DNA from: Pseudomonadota bacterium
GTDB lineage: Bacteria; Pseudomonadota; Gammaproteobacteria; Burkholderiales; SG8-39
DNA length: 64,000 nt
Reading direction: 5' to 3'
Assembly: GCA_947455195.1 (NCBI GenBank)
Contig: CANGMI010000002.1
Location: forward strand, 124,001 to 188,000
Below the pieces are notes generated by a model. The model was not told the DNA's origin and did not search any database. It worked only from the letters and a program-made list of their open reading frames with translations. Positions 42,776 to 52,199 of the stretch are shown one piece after another. The position numbers were made by a program, and so were the translations under genes. Position 1 is the first letter of the stretch, and each line of letters opens with the position of its first letter.

Positions 42776-43557
42776 ATACCTTTGCCCTCATCACCATCGC
42801 CTCGCTGGCGGGCGGCGTCCTCTCGGCACTGCTGGCGTCCCTCATCGGGCTGTCGGCGCGCAAGGAGTGGATTCCCTCGCTCGTCAGCTTCGCGGTCGGG
42901 GCGCTGCTCGGGGCGGCCTTTCTCGAGATGTTGCCGCATGCCATCGAGGGCGGGGGTGATGTGCGTCAGGTGGCCCTGGTCGTCCTGATCGGGATTCTGG
43001 GTTTCTTCGTCCTCGAGAAACTCGTCATCTGGCGTCACTCGCACGGCGAGGAGGATGAAGCCGGTCATGGACACGCCCATGGATACGATCATGGACACGA
43101 CCATGGTCGCAGCGGCCTCATGATTGTCGTGGGCGATGCCTTTCACAATTTCGTCGATGGGGTACTGATCGCCGGTGCCTTCATGCAAAGCGACGCCCTC
43201 GGTCTGGTCGCGGCCACTGCCGTGATCGTTCACCAGATTCCGCAGGCCGTGGGTGACTATCTCGTGCTCGTGCACAGCGGCTACGCCCGCGCGCGCGCGC
43301 TGGGCATGAATCTCCTGTCGGCGCTGGCGATGCTGGCCGGTGCCTGGGCGGCATGGTTCGGGCTGCGCGGCGAGCCCGCGCTGCTCTCCAGTTTCATCGC
43401 GCTGGCGGCTGCCAGCATGATCTACGTGGCGGTTGCCGATCTGATTCCAGGTCTGCACCGGCGACCTGAACTGTCGGCTACGCTGCGACAGGTCGTTCTG
43501 ATCGGTCTTGGCATCGCGCTCATTGCGCTGATGGGGCGGATCACTCACTCACACTGA
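42772..43557 (+). CDS. ZIP family divalent metal transporter
   Basis: A 261-residue zinc/iron permease with about eight helices. The cytosolic loop between helices 3 and 4 is His-rich (HGHAHGYDHGHDHG), and the metal pathway motifs are VGDAFHNFVDGVLIAGAFMQ in helix 4 and AVIVHQIPQAVGDYLVLVH in helix 5. EMLPHAIEGG at helix 2 is also typical. ATGA overlap with pgeF indicates coupling, and a zinc-binding PgeF nearby makes a shared need for metal plausible. Transport direction and metal are inferred from the family. Confidence 0.94.
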   Translation: MNTFALITIASLAGGVLSALLASLIGLSARKEWIPSLVSFAVGALLGAAFLEMLPHAIEGGGDVRQVALVVLIGILGFFVLEKLVIWRHSHGEEDEAGHGHAHGYDHGHDHGRSGLMIVVGDAFHNFVDGVLIAGAFMQSDALGLVAATAVIVHQIPQAVGDYLVLVHSGYARARALGMNLLSALAMLAGAWAAWFGLRGEPALLSSFIALAAASMIYVAVADLIPGLHRRPELSATLRQVVLIGLGIALIALMGRITHSH

Positions 43558-43596
43558 CGTCACGCGGGGCGCGAGGCCCCGGAGGGCACGAGCGCA

Positions 43597-44601
43597 ATGC
43601 GAATTCTGGTCACTGGAGCAGCTGGTTTCATCGGCGCGGCAGCAGCGCACGTACTGCTGGCCCGCGGTGATCACGTGGTCGGCATCGACAATATGAACGC
43701 CTATTACGATGTGTCGCTCAAGCAGGCGCGGCTCGATCGGTTGCTGCCCCAGGCGCGATTCGCGTTTCAGGCCATCGACATTGCCGACCGCGCCGCGATG
43801 CAGGCACTGGGTGAGCACGAGCACTTCGATGCCGTTCTGCATCTGGCCGCGCAGGCAGGCGTTCGCTACTCGGTGACCCACCCGCAGGCTTACTTCGATT
43901 CGAACCTGCTCGGATTCGGTCACGTGATCGAACTGGCGCGGCAGTGCCGTGCCGGGCATCTGGTCTTCGCCTCGTCCAGTTCGGTCTACGGGGCGAACTC
44001 GCGTCTGCCCTTTTCAGAGCACGACAATGTCGATCATCCGGTATCGCTCTACGCGGCAACCAAGAAAGCCAACGAGCTGATGGCGCACGCCTATGCATGG
44101 GTGCATGGCCTGCCTTGTACCGGGTTGCGTTTCTTCACGGTCTACGGACCCTGGGGACGACCTGACATGTCGCCCTTTCTTTTCGTGCGCGCCATCCTTG
44201 CGGGCGAGCCGATCCGGGTGTTCAACGGTGGTCAGATGGAGCGCGATTTCACCTACATCGACGACATCGTGGAAGGCGTGGTTCGCATCCTCGATCGCCC
44301 GCCCGTTCCGGGCACTGCGGCCGACCTCGCCTCGCCGGCCACGTCGAGTGCCCCATATCGTCTGTTCAACATCGGCAACAGTGAGCCGGTGCGCCTGCTT
44401 GACTACATTGCACTGTACGAGCGTGCTCTGGGCCGCAGTGCCGTGCTGCAGATGGAACCGCTGCAGCCCGGCGATGTGGTCGCGACCGCGGCCGATGTGC
44501 ATGATCTGGAGGCGGCCACCGGATTTCATCCGGCAACGCCGGTGGCGGAGGGGGTACACCGTTTCGTCGACTGGTATCGCCACTACTACCGCGTGACCTG
44601 A
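43597..44601 (+). CDS. NAD-dependent epimerase (UDP-glucuronate 4-epimerase-like)
   Basis: A 334-residue extended short-chain dehydrogenase. The N-terminal dinucleotide site is ILVTGAAGFIGAAAAHVLLA, catalytic residues are in SSSSVYGANSRLPFSEHDNV and SLYAATKKANELMAHAYAWV (Y-x-x-x-K), and the substrate region is LRFFTVYGPWGRPDMSPFLF. FNGGQMERDFTYIDDIVEGV is typical of UDP-glucuronate epimerases making UDP-galacturonate. No other polysaccharide genes adjoin it. It follows the ZIP gene by 39 bp, so it may be read through. Confidence 0.94.
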   Translation: MRILVTGAAGFIGAAAAHVLLARGDHVVGIDNMNAYYDVSLKQARLDRLLPQARFAFQAIDIADRAAMQALGEHEHFDAVLHLAAQAGVRYSVTHPQAYFDSNLLGFGHVIELARQCRAGHLVFASSSSVYGANSRLPFSEHDNVDHPVSLYAATKKANELMAHAYAWVHGLPCTGLRFFTVYGPWGRPDMSPFLFVRAILAGEPIRVFNGGQMERDFTYIDDIVEGVVRILDRPPVPGTAADLASPATSSAPYRLFNIGNSEPVRLLDYIALYERALGRSAVLQMEPLQPGDVVATAADVHDLEAATGFHPATPVAEGVHRFVDWYRHYYRVT

Positions 44602-44622
44602 GGTGCGGGCAGGCGTGCGCGT

Positions 44623-44651
44623 TTGCGTCCGTCGCAAGGCCCGGGTAAGAT
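44623..44651 (+). promoter_or_regulatory. Sigma70-like promoter of the phaCAB operon
   Basis: TTGCGT (44623-44628) and TAAGAT (44646-44651) are spaced by 17 bp. The predicted +1 is near 44658, about 45 nt before the phaC ATG at 44703. A palindrome overlaps this start point. Confidence 0.6.
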
Positions 44652-44655
44652 CCGG

Positions 44656-44672
44656 ATGTTGCGGTGCAACAT
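44656..44672. promoter_or_regulatory. Palindromic operator candidate over the phaC start point
   Basis: ATGTTGC-GGT-GCAACAT is a perfect inverted repeat with 7-bp arms and a 3-bp centre. It spans about -2 to +15 relative to the predicted start. PHB operons are controlled by the repressor PhaR, whose reported sites in other bacteria are short TGC/GCA inverted repeats; a match is plausible but untested. phaR is not in the window. Confidence 0.55.
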
Positions 44673-44702
44673 GAATGCCATTACCCCTCGGAGATCTGTC
44701 GC

Positions 44703-46532
44703 ATGGCTGCTGAACGTTCCCGTCGTCGCTCCCGCTCCCGTGCCGAAGCGCCCGCCCCTGCAGCCACCCCCCCTGCCTCTGCCGTCGGGGTCGATCCTTC
44801 GGGCGAGGCCATGCGTGCGTTCATGGCCTGGACCGCGTCCTCGCCTGAATTCATGCAGATGTACCTGCGCTATCTGGGCGATAGCGCCGATCTGTGGCGC
44901 CGGCAGATTGCGCCGGATGCGGCCGCGAGCGATCCTGCCGCCGCGCCCATTGCGCTCGATGATCGGCGCTTCAGCGCACCCGAATGGTCGAGCAGTCCGT
45001 ACTTCGACTTCCTGCGTCAGTCGTATCTGCTGACGTCGCGTTTTCTCACCACCGCGGTCGAGGCTGCCGACGTTCCTGACGATGGCAAGGGCCAGTTGCG
45101 CTTCCTTGCGCGGCAGTACATCGATGCCGTCGCGCCGTCGAACTTCGTCGCCACCAACCCGGAGGCCATTCGTGCGGCCCTCGACTCCAATGGCGAGACG
45201 GTACGCCGCGGCGTGACGCAGTTCATGGAAGACGTCGCGCGAGGGCGTATCTCGACCGTAGACGAGTCGGCGTTCGAGGTGGGGCGCAACCTCGCCCTGA
45301 CACCCGGCGATGTGGTCTACGAGAACGCACTTTTTCAACTCATCCAGTACCGCCCGTCGACCCCCAAAGTCCACGAGCGTCCTCTGCTGATCGTGCCACC
45401 CTGCATCAACAAGTTCTACATTCTCGACCTCGCGCCCGACAATTCCTTCGTGGAGTACGCGGTTGCGAGCGGGCACACCGTCTTCATCGTCTCCTGGCGC
45501 AATCCGAAGGCCGGCGAGCCGTTCTACACCGGGCCGTTGGGCGCGAGTGACGACCCGGCACGAACCCTCGATCAGATGAACTGGGACGATTACATCGAGC
45601 ATGGCGTCATCGAGGCCATTCACGCTGTCGGCCAGATCAGCGCCCAACCCACCATCAATCTTGTCGGGTTCTGCGTCGGGGGCACGCTGCTCAGCGCTTC
45701 GCTCGCCGTACTGGCTGCCCGCGGCGAGCGTCCGGCCGAGAGTCTCACGCTGCTGGCGACACTGCTCGATTTTGCCGATCCGGGTGAACTGGGCATCTTC
45801 ATTGACGAGAAGAGCGTCGCGATGCGGGAAGCCACGATCGGCGGTGGCGGCCTGTTCGCGGGGCGCGACCTGGGGCAGGTGTTCTCGATGCTGCGCGACA
45901 ACGATCTCATCTGGTCGTATGTCGTCAACAATTACCTCAAGGGCAAGAAGCCTGCTGCCTTCGACATCCTCTTCTGGAACAGTGACAGCACCAATCTCCC
46001 GGGGCCCATGTACAGCCAGTACCTGCGTCACATGTATCTGGAAAACGCGCTGCGTGAGCCAGGCCAGCTCACGATGCGCGGCGAGCCGGTCGACCTGGGC
46101 AGCATCGGTGCGCCGGTCTACCTGCTGGCGACGCGCGAGGATCACATCGTGCCCTGGCGATCGGCTTTTGCCTCGGCTGAACTGCTCGCGCCAGCGGCCA
46201 GGCGCCGCCGCACGGCGCGCGGCGCGGCGCGCACTCGCGGCACGGTAGCACCGCCGCGCTTTGTGCTCGGTGCCAGCGGGCACATTGCCGGTATCGTCAA
46301 CCCGGCGTCGAGGAACAAGCGCAACTACCGGGTCGCGACCGAGGTTCCCGCCGATCCTGATCAGTGGCTGGCCAGTTCCGAAGAGAAGCCCGGCAGTTGG
46401 TGGAATGACTGGATCGGCTGGCTCGGGCAATATGGCGGCCAGTTGCGTACGGCCCCGCGCCAGACCGGCAATCGCCAGTTGCATCCGATTGAACCGGCGC
46501 CCGGGCGCTATGTGCTGCAGAAAGCCGACTGA
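44703..46532 (+). CDS. phaC: Class I poly(3-hydroxyalkanoate) synthase PhaC
   Basis: A 609-residue polymerase that builds polyhydroxybutyrate on granules. The lipase-like box is [18 protein letters not shown] with Cys324, the Asp is Asp480 in [12 protein letters not shown], and the His is His527 in [12 protein letters not shown]. The start ATG follows GGAG; the first 25 residues are Arg/Ala-rich. Between the catalytic Asp and His there are 47 residues instead of 28 as in Cupriavidus PhaC; the extra 19 (about 498-516) form an Arg-rich stretch containing [15 protein letters not shown]. Upstream promoter and operator candidates are listed separately. phaA follows after 31 bp. Confidence 0.96.
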   Translation: MAAERSRRRSRSRAEAPAPAATPPASAVGVDPSGEAMRAFMAWTASSPEFMQMYLRYLGDSADLWRRQIAPDAAASDPAAAPIALDDRRFSAPEWSSSPYFDFLRQSYLLTSRFLTTAVEAADVPDDGKGQLRFLARQYIDAVAPSNFVATNPEAIRAALDSNGETVRRGVTQFMEDVARGRISTVDESAFEVGRNLALTPGDVVYENALFQLIQYRPSTPKVHERPLLIVPPCINKFYILDLAPDNSFVEYAVASGHTVFIVSWRNPKAGEPFYTGPLGASDDPARTLDQMNWDDYIEHGVIEAIHAVGQISAQPTINLVGFCVGGTLLSASLAVLAARGERPAESLTLLATLLDFADPGELGIFIDEKSVAMREATIGGGGLFAGRDLGQVFSMLRDNDLIWSYVVNNYLKGKKPAAFDILFWNSDSTNLPGPMYSQYLRHMYLENALREPGQLTMRGEPVDLGSIGAPVYLLATREDHIVPWRSAFASAELLAPAARRRRTARGAARTRGTVAPPRFVLGASGHIAGIVNPASRNKRNYRVATEVPADPDQWLASSEEKPGSWWNDWIGWLGQYGGQLRTAPRQTGNRQLHPIEPAPGRYVLQKAD

Positions 46533-46563
46533 ATCCGTATTTCAAATCCAGGTGGAGAGTGTC

Positions 46564-47739
46564 ATGAGTGATGTGGTCATCGTGAGCGCGGCCCGGACCG
46601 CGATTGGCAAGTTTGGCGGCACGCTGGGCAAGGTGCCGGCGGCACGACTGGGCGCGCATGTGATCAAGGCGGCTCTGGCGCGAGCGGGTATCGCCCCCGA
46701 TACCGTATCCGAAGTGATCATGGGTCATGTGCTGACCGCGGGCGTGGGGCAGAACGCCGGGCGCCAGGCCGCCCGCTTTGCCGGCCTGCCCGATGGGGTA
46801 CCGGCCATGACCATCAACAAGGTCTGCGGCTCGGGCATGAAGGCCATCCACATGGCCGCACAGGCCATCAAGGCGGGCGACGCGCGCATCATGGTGGCTG
46901 GTGGTCAGGAGAACATGAGCCTGGCGCCGCACGTGATGATGGGTTCGCGCGATGGGTTTCGCATGGGTGATGCCAAGCTCGTCGACTCGATGGTCAATGA
47001 CGGCCTGTGGGATGTCTATAACAATTACCACATGGGCATCACGGCCGAGAACGTCGCGCGACAGTACAACGTGACCCGTCAGGATCAGGACGAGTTCGCT
47101 GCGCACTCGCAGCAGAAAGCCGAAGCGGCGATCGCGGCAGGTCGCTTCAAGGACGAGATCGTTCCCTACGAGATCGAGTCGAAGAAGGGCACCATCGTTT
47201 TCGATACCGACGAGTACGCCAAGGCTGGGACTACCGCCGAAAAGCTTGCCGAACTGCGGCCAGCGTTCGACAAGGCCGGGACGGTTACCGCGGGCAATGC
47301 CTCGGGCATCAACGATGGCGCCGCAGCCGTGGTCGTGATGTCGGCTGATACGGCCCGTGACCTCGGTCTTCCGGTTCTCGCCCGCATTCGCGCCTATTCG
47401 TCGGCCGGCATCGATCCGACCATCATGGGCATGGGGCCGGTACCGGCTTCGCAACTGTGCCTGAAGAAGGCCGGCTGGAGTGCTGCCGACCTCGATGTCA
47501 TGGAAATCAACGAGGCCTTTGCCGCACAGGCCGTCGCAGTCAATCGCCAGATGGGTTGGGACACCTCGAAGGTGAATCCGAACGGGGGCGCCATTGCCCT
47601 CGGCCATCCGATCGGTGCCTCGGGGTGCCGGATTGTCGTCTCGCTGGTGCATGAAATGATTCGTCGCGATGCAAAGAAGGGCCTCGCATCGATGTGCATC
47701 GGTGGCGGGATGGGCGTCGCGATCGCGCTCGAGCGCTGA
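46564..47739 (+). CDS. phaA: Acetyl-CoA acetyltransferase (beta-ketothiolase) PhaA
   Basis: A 391-residue biosynthetic thiolase that condenses two acetyl-CoA to acetoacetyl-CoA, the first step of PHB synthesis. The catalytic residues fall at the classical positions: Cys88 in [10 protein letters not shown], His348 in [14 protein letters not shown] and Cys378 in MCIGGGMG. The adenine-loop and GGQENMS segments are intact. GGTGGAGAG precedes the ATG. The stop is followed after 1 bp by phaB, so the operon order is phaC-phaA-phaB. Confidence 0.97.
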   Translation: MSDVVIVSAARTAIGKFGGTLGKVPAARLGAHVIKAALARAGIAPDTVSEVIMGHVLTAGVGQNAGRQAARFAGLPDGVPAMTINKVCGSGMKAIHMAAQAIKAGDARIMVAGGQENMSLAPHVMMGSRDGFRMGDAKLVDSMVNDGLWDVYNNYHMGITAENVARQYNVTRQDQDEFAAHSQQKAEAAIAAGRFKDEIVPYEIESKKGTIVFDTDEYAKAGTTAEKLAELRPAFDKAGTVTAGNASGINDGAAAVVVMSADTARDLGLPVLARIRAYSSAGIDPTIMGMGPVPASQLCLKKAGWSAADLDVMEINEAFAAQAVAVNRQMGWDTSKVNPNGGAIALGHPIGASGCRIVVSLVHEMIRRDAKKGLASMCIGGGMGVAIALER

Positions 47740-47740
47740 G

Positions 47741-48481
47741 ATGGCGCGCGTCGCGCTGGTGACCGGTGGCATGGGGGGCATCGGCACCGCGATCTGTCGT
47801 CGCCTCTCGCGGGCCGGCCTGCGCATCGCTGCCAACTGTCTGCCCGGCGAGCCGCGGCGTGACGAGTGGATCGCGATGATGCGTGCCGAGGGCGCGGACG
47901 TGATGGCCGCCGAGGCTGACGTGTCCTCGTTCGAGTCGGCTCGCCAGATGGTGGCTGCGATCGAGCGCGACATGGGACCGGTGGACGTTCTGGTCAACTG
48001 CGCCGGCATCACCCGTGATTCGGTCTTTCGCAAGATGGGCGAAGAGGACTGGCACCAGGTCATCGACTCGAATCTCACCTCGGTCTTCAATGTCACACGA
48101 CAGGTGATCGAGGGCATGGCCAGCCGCGGTTGGGGGCGGGTGATCAGCCTGTCGTCGGTGAACGGCACTCGTGGCCAGTTCGGCCAGGCCAATTACTCGG
48201 CTGCCAAGGCCGGCATGGCGGGGTTCAGCAAGGCACTCGCCCAGGAGGTCGTCAAGAAGGGCGTCACGGTGAACTGCGTGTCACCGGGCTATGTCGAGAC
48301 CGCGATGGTGCGAGCCATTCGGCCCGATGTGCTCAAGACCCTGGTTGACGGCATTCCCATTGGCCGCCTGGCGCAGCCCGACGAGATTGCCGCCGTGATC
48401 GCGTTTCTCGCCTCTGATGATGCGGCCTACATTACCGGTGCCAACATCCCGGTCAATGGCGGCCTGCACATGTATGGCTGA
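47741..48481 (+). CDS. phaB: Acetoacetyl-CoA reductase PhaB
   Basis: A 246-residue NADPH-dependent short-chain dehydrogenase that makes (R)-3-hydroxybutyryl-CoA. The nucleotide motif is ALVTGGMGGIGTAICRRL, NCAGITRD is the NAG motif, and the catalytic triad is Ser in ISLSSVNGTRG with Tyr152 and Lys156 in NYSAAKAGM. The end GRLAQPDEIAAVIAFLASDD is typical. It starts 1 bp after phaA and closes the PHB operon. Phasin, depolymerase and phaR genes must lie elsewhere. Confidence 0.96.
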   Translation: MARVALVTGGMGGIGTAICRRLSRAGLRIAANCLPGEPRRDEWIAMMRAEGADVMAAEADVSSFESARQMVAAIERDMGPVDVLVNCAGITRDSVFRKMGEEDWHQVIDSNLTSVFNVTRQVIEGMASRGWGRVISLSSVNGTRGQFGQANYSAAKAGMAGFSKALAQEVVKKGVTVNCVSPGYVETAMVRAIRPDVLKTLVDGIPIGRLAQPDEIAAVIAFLASDDAAYITGANIPVNGGLHMYG

Positions 48482-48528
48482 ATGACGATGGGGGCTGGGT
48501 CCCGGTGGAGCGGGATCCAGCACAGCGT

Positions 48529-48574
48529 GTTCGAACGCGTCGGGTTCGAACGCGTCGGGTGCGAATGCGGCCGG
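48529..48574. repeat. Tandem 15-bp repeat behind phaB
   Basis: GTTCGAACGCGTCGG occurs at 48529-48543 and 48544-48558, followed by a decayed third copy (GTGCGAATGCGGCCGG, 48559-48574). Each unit contains the palindromes TTCGAA and ACGCGT. The block lies in the 118-bp gap between the convergent phaB and CMD-like genes. A transcription end, a protein site or replication slippage could explain it. Confidence 0.65.
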
Positions 48575-48599
48575 GCCGCGTGCACTCGCACCGGCGCGA

Positions 48600-49235
48600 T
48601 CAGGCTTCGCCGGGTGCAAAGGGCGGTTCGCGCCCGGGGGGTACGCCCTGTTCGGCCATCGCGAGAATCATGGCCACGGTCACATAGGTGCCGCTGAGCA
48701 CCGTGAGATCGACCACCTGCTGCTCCCCTCCGAGGGTGTCTCGGGTCCGCTCGAACACATCCTGTGGCACGGCATGCCCGTCAGAGAGTGCCATGGAGAA
48801 GTCGTAGACCGCCGCTTCGTCGGGCTGCATGCCCTCGGGCCGACGGTTGGCTTTCAGATCGGCCGCTACCGCGGGGGACAACCCGGCCTTCAGCGCGAGC
48901 GGGTGGTGGGCGAACCATTCGACCTGCGAGCGCCACAGGCGCGCCTGGATGAGAATGGCAAACTCGCTGAGTCGGGCCGGCAACGAGGAGTTCCAGCGCA
49001 GGTAATCGAGCAGATCGATCATGCGCCGCGCCATCACCGGGCTGCGCAGGAATGCGTTGTACGGGCCGCTGATACCCACGCTCGAGAAGCCGAGAATCTC
49101 TTCTGCCAGGGCTCGCTGGGCCGGCGCCATCTGTGCCATGTCGAGTTGGGCAAATCGCGGCGCTGCCCCTGCCGTCGGTGTTTCGGGCCTGCCGGGATCG
49201 GTCTCGGTCATGCCGGGCGTGCGCTCGGTCATCAT
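48600..49235 (-). CDS. Carboxymuconolactone decarboxylase-like protein (no CxxC)
   Basis: A 211-residue CMD/AhpD-superfamily protein. The core [20 protein letters not shown] followed by [17 protein letters not shown] matches the paralogue at 22996, including loss of both AhpD cysteines (S-Q-V-E where AhpD has C-x-x-C). Its ATG overlaps the lysS stop by 4 bp, so it is translated from the prfB-lysS transcript. That is an odd place for a presumed catabolic enzyme. A Pro/Thr/Asp-rich N-terminal 30 residues precede the domain. The function is unknown. Confidence 0.85.
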   Translation of the reverse strand: MMTERTPGMTETDPGRPETPTAGAAPRFAQLDMAQMAPAQRALAEEILGFSSVGISGPYNAFLRSPVMARRMIDLLDYLRWNSSLPARLSEFAILIQARLWRSQVEWFAHHPLALKAGLSPAVAADLKANRRPEGMQPDEAAVYDFSMALSDGHAVPQDVFERTRDTLGGEQQVVDLTVLSGTYVTVAMILAMAEQGVPPGREPPFAPGEA

Positions 49236-50743
49236 TCGGCTCGCATCTGCGGAAAGAGAATGACATCACGAATGGAAGGGCTGTTCGTGAGCAGCATCAC
49301 GAGCCGATCGATGCCGATGCCTTCTCCCGCGGTGGGCGGCAATCCGTGCTCGAGCGCCCGGATGTAATCGGCGTCGTAGAACATGGCCTCTTCGTCGCCA
49401 GCCGCCTTTGCCTGCGCCTGTGCTTCGAAGCGGGCGGCCTGGTCTTCGGGGTCGTTCAGTTCGGAGAAGCCGTTCGCCATCTCACGCCCCGTGATGAAGA
49501 GTTCGAACCGGTCGGTGATGCCCGGATTGAGGTCGTTGCGGCGCGCGAGCGGCGATACCTCCTCGGGGTAATCGATGATGAACGTCGGCTGGATCAGGAG
49601 GCGTTCGGTCGTTTCCTCGAAGAGCGCCAGTTGCAGCGCACCGATGCCGGCGTGTGCGTGGGGCCTGGCGCCGTGGCGCGCGAGTTCTGCTCTGAGCCAG
49701 GTCTCCTCGCCGAGCGCTGCGCGGTCGGTGTCGGGGTGGTACTTGCAGATCGCGTCCACAACCGTCAGCCGGTCAAACGGGCGTCCGAGCTCGATCACAT
49801 GCTCGCCGTAGGTCACCGAGGTGGTGCCGAGCACCTCCCGGGCCACGCTCGAGAGCATCGTTTCGGTGAGGTCCATGAGGTATCGGTAGTCACGGTAGGC
49901 CTCGTAGAACTCGATCATCGTGAATTCGGGGTTGTGCCGGGTCGAGATGCCTTCGTTGCGAAAGTTCCGGTTGATCTCGAACACCCGTTCGAAGCCCCCC
50001 ACGACGAGCCGCTTCAGGTAGAGCTCGGGGGCGATGCGCAGGTACAGCGGCATGTCGAGGGCATTGTGATGCGTGATGAAGGGCTTGGCCGATGCACCAC
50101 CCGGTATCGCCTGCATCATCGGTGTTTCCACCTCGAGGTAGCCGCGCGCCACCATGAAGGCGCGGATCGCCTGAACGATACGGCTGCGCAGGGTGAAGGT
50201 GCGCCGGCTCTGCTCGTTCATGATGAGGTCGAGGTGGCGCTGGCGATACTTCTGTTCCTGGTCGGTGAGGCCATGGAACTTTTCGGGCAGCGGGCGCAGC
50301 GCCTTCGCGAGGAGTCGGAGCGAGGTGACTCGTACCGAGAGTTCGCCGGTGCGGGTGATGAAGAGCGTGCCCTTCGCGCCGAGGATGTCACCGAGGTCGT
50401 GGTGCTTGAACGCGGCATGCGCTTCTTCACCCAGCTGATCGTTGCTCAGAAAGAGCTGGATGCGTCCGCTCGAGTCCTGGAGCGTGGCAAAACTGGCCTT
50501 GCCCATCACGCGCTTGAACATCATCCGGCCGGCGACCGAGACCTCGATGGCCTTGGCCTCGAGCTCTTCGGTAGGCGTACCGTCATGGGCGGCATGCAGG
50601 TCGGCAGCGAAATCGGTTCGATCGAAGTCGTTCGGGTAGGCGTTGCCCGCAGTCCTCGATTGCGCGAGCTTGCTGCGCCGCTCGGCGATGATGGCACTTT
50701 CGTCCTGCTCGGGCCTGCCGCTCTCTTGCGCTGTCATGTTCAC
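49232..50743 (-). CDS. lysS: Lysine--tRNA ligase LysS (class II)
   Basis: A 503-residue class IIb synthetase. The N-terminal OB-fold ([20 protein letters not shown]) binds the anticodon. Class II motif 2 reads [20 protein letters not shown] and motif 3 [20 protein letters not shown]. The length equals the usual bacterial LysRS. It lies 47 bp after prfB on the same strand, the standard prfB-lysS arrangement, and overlaps a CMD-like gene at its end. Confidence 0.97.
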   Translation of the reverse strand: MNMTAQESGRPEQDESAIIAERRSKLAQSRTAGNAYPNDFDRTDFAADLHAAHDGTPTEELEAKAIEVSVAGRMMFKRVMGKASFATLQDSSGRIQLFLSNDQLGEEAHAAFKHHDLGDILGAKGTLFITRTGELSVRVTSLRLLAKALRPLPEKFHGLTDQEQKYRQRHLDLIMNEQSRRTFTLRSRIVQAIRAFMVARGYLEVETPMMQAIPGGASAKPFITHHNALDMPLYLRIAPELYLKRLVVGGFERVFEINRNFRNEGISTRHNPEFTMIEFYEAYRDYRYLMDLTETMLSSVAREVLGTTSVTYGEHVIELGRPFDRLTVVDAICKYHPDTDRAALGEETWLRAELARHGARPHAHAGIGALQLALFEETTERLLIQPTFIIDYPEEVSPLARRNDLNPGITDRFELFITGREMANGFSELNDPEDQAARFEAQAQAKAAGDEEAMFYDADYIRALEHGLPPTAGEGIGIDRLVMLLTNSPSIRDVILFPQMRAE

Positions 50744-50790
50744 TGTCCTGTGCTGTCCTGTCCTTGCCTGGCGGGGCGCTCGTCTGGCCG

Positions 50791-51895
50791 TCAGACACCT
50801 TGCTTGAGGCTCGCTGCGATGAATTCGTCGAGTTCGCCATCGAGCACGGCCGTGGTGTTGCCGATTTCCACCCCGGTGCGCAGATCCTTGATGCGCGACT
50901 GGTCAAGCACATACGAGCGGATCTGGTGGCCCCAGCCGATGTCGTCCTTGCCGTCTTCGAGTTTCTGCTTGGCTTCGTTTCGCTTGCGCAGTTCGAGTTC
51001 GTAGAGCCGGGCACGCAGCATCTTCATGGCTTCGTCCCGATTGCGGTGCTGCGAACGATCGTTCTGACACTGCACCACCGTGTTGGTGGGCAGGTGCGTG
51101 ATGCGCACGGCCGACTCGGTCTTGTTCACGTGCTGCCCGCCCGCCCCCGATGCGCGGTAGACATCGATACGCAGGTCGGCCGGATTGATTTCGATCTCGA
51201 ACGAGTCATCGACTTCGGGGTAGACGAACACGCTCGAGAACGAGGTGTGGCGCCGGGCGTTCGAGTCGAACGGCGACTTGCGCACCAGACGGTGCACGCC
51301 CGTCTCGGTGCGCAAGCTGCCATAGGCATAGTCGCCCGAGATCTTGAGCGTGGCGCTCTTGATGCCAGCCACATCGCCTTCAGACATCTCGAGCAGTTCG
51401 GTCTTGAACCCCCGTCGTTCGCAGTAGCGCGAGTACATGCGCAGCAGCATCTGCGCCCAGTCCTGGGCCTCGGTGCCGCCGGCACCGGTCTGGATGTCGA
51501 GGAAGCAGTTGTTCGGGTCGAGCGGATCGTTGAACATCCGCTGGAATTCCATCTCGGCCACGGTGGCTTCGATCCCGACCGAGTCCGCGTCGATGGACTC
51601 CAGCGTCTCGTCATCGTTTTCACCGCGGGCCAGTTCGAACAGTTCGCTTGCATCGCGGATACGGTCGGCGGCTTCAGTCAGCCGCGTCACCGTCAGGTCG
51701 AGTGCCTTCTTTTCCTTGCCCAGTTCCTGCGCCCGCTTCGGGTCGTTCCAGATCGCGGGGTCTTCCAGTTCCGTCTCGACCGCCTTCAGACGCTCACGCT
51801 TGGCATCGTAGTCAAAGATACCTCCGCAACTCGCCAGCCTTGGCGTCGAGGTCAGTGAGGCGGGCGGCGAGGGCGCTGATGCGTTCGGCTTCCAT
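50791..51895 (-). CDS. prfB: Peptide chain release factor 2 (programmed +1 frameshift)
   Basis: RF2, 367 residues after frameshifting, releases proteins at UGA and UAA. Reading begins at ATG 51895 ([17 protein letters not shown]) and after 27 codons meets an in-frame TGA at 51814-51812. Shifting +1 on CTT joins the second frame ([20 protein letters not shown]). The second part has the SPF tripeptide ([14 protein letters not shown]) for stop recognition and GGQ ([15 protein letters not shown]) for hydrolysis. No obvious Shine-Dalgarno precedes the ATG. It heads the prfB-lysS-CMD operon. Confidence 0.97.
51811..51825 (-). promoter_or_regulatory. RF2 programmed frameshift site
   Basis: On the minus strand the sequence reads GGAGG-TAT-CTT-TGA-C. 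The internal Shine-Dalgarno-like GGAGG (51825-51821) sits just upstream of the slippery CTT and the TGA, as in E. coli prfB. Low RF2 lets the ribosome pause and shift +1, giving autoregulation. The C after TGA makes a poor terminator context, also as expected. Confidence 0.95.
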
Positions 51896-52199
51896 GGGCG
51901 GCTCTGGCGGGTGGGACAGGTGGGATGGGGGTGCTGCTGAGGCGTAGCACCGGATCGGAGGAATCCCGGCGTGAGGCGCGGTGCAACCGGGTCTCGGTGA
52001 CACGTCGGCAGCACTCGGGGCGACACTCTGGGGCGGCGATCGGCGGCGGTACTCGGGAGCGGCACTCGGACGTCAACCCCGCATTATAGCGGCTGGCGCT
52101 GCGCGATCGGGTCGGTCCGGGCCTGATCGGCGATGCGCCGGCCTTGGGCGTTACACTCCGGGGTTACAACTGTCGTTTCAGCGCAAGGTCCCCAGCACC
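51896..52199. other. Divergent prfB/dsbB intergenic region (304 bp)
   Basis: This is the only gene-free stretch just over 300 bases. It holds the presumed prfB promoter (perfect TATAAT on the minus strand at 52088-52083) and, nearer dsbB, possible promoter elements (TTGGGC at 52144, TACAAC at 52165, spacing only 15). Several CACTCGGG/GGCGGC-like short repeats occur (52010-52070). I see no open frame with coding character and no RNA gene. Confidence 0.6.
52083..52088 (-). promoter_or_regulatory. Consensus -10 element for prfB-lysS
   Basis: TATAAT is read on the minus strand at 52088-52083. The start point would be about 52076, giving a prfB leader of roughly 180 nt. No close match to TTGACA lies 16-18 bp upstream. 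Confidence 0.45.

Noticed and set aside
44586-46484. 632-codon open frame antisense to phaC
   Set aside because: Its translation has no recognisable domain and mirrors the codon pattern of the clearly homologous phaC; a typical GC-rich shadow frame.
46297-48192. 631-codon open frame antisense to phaA and phaB
   Set aside because: It crosses two well-conserved genes and reads as low-complexity His/Arg/Asp-rich sequence.
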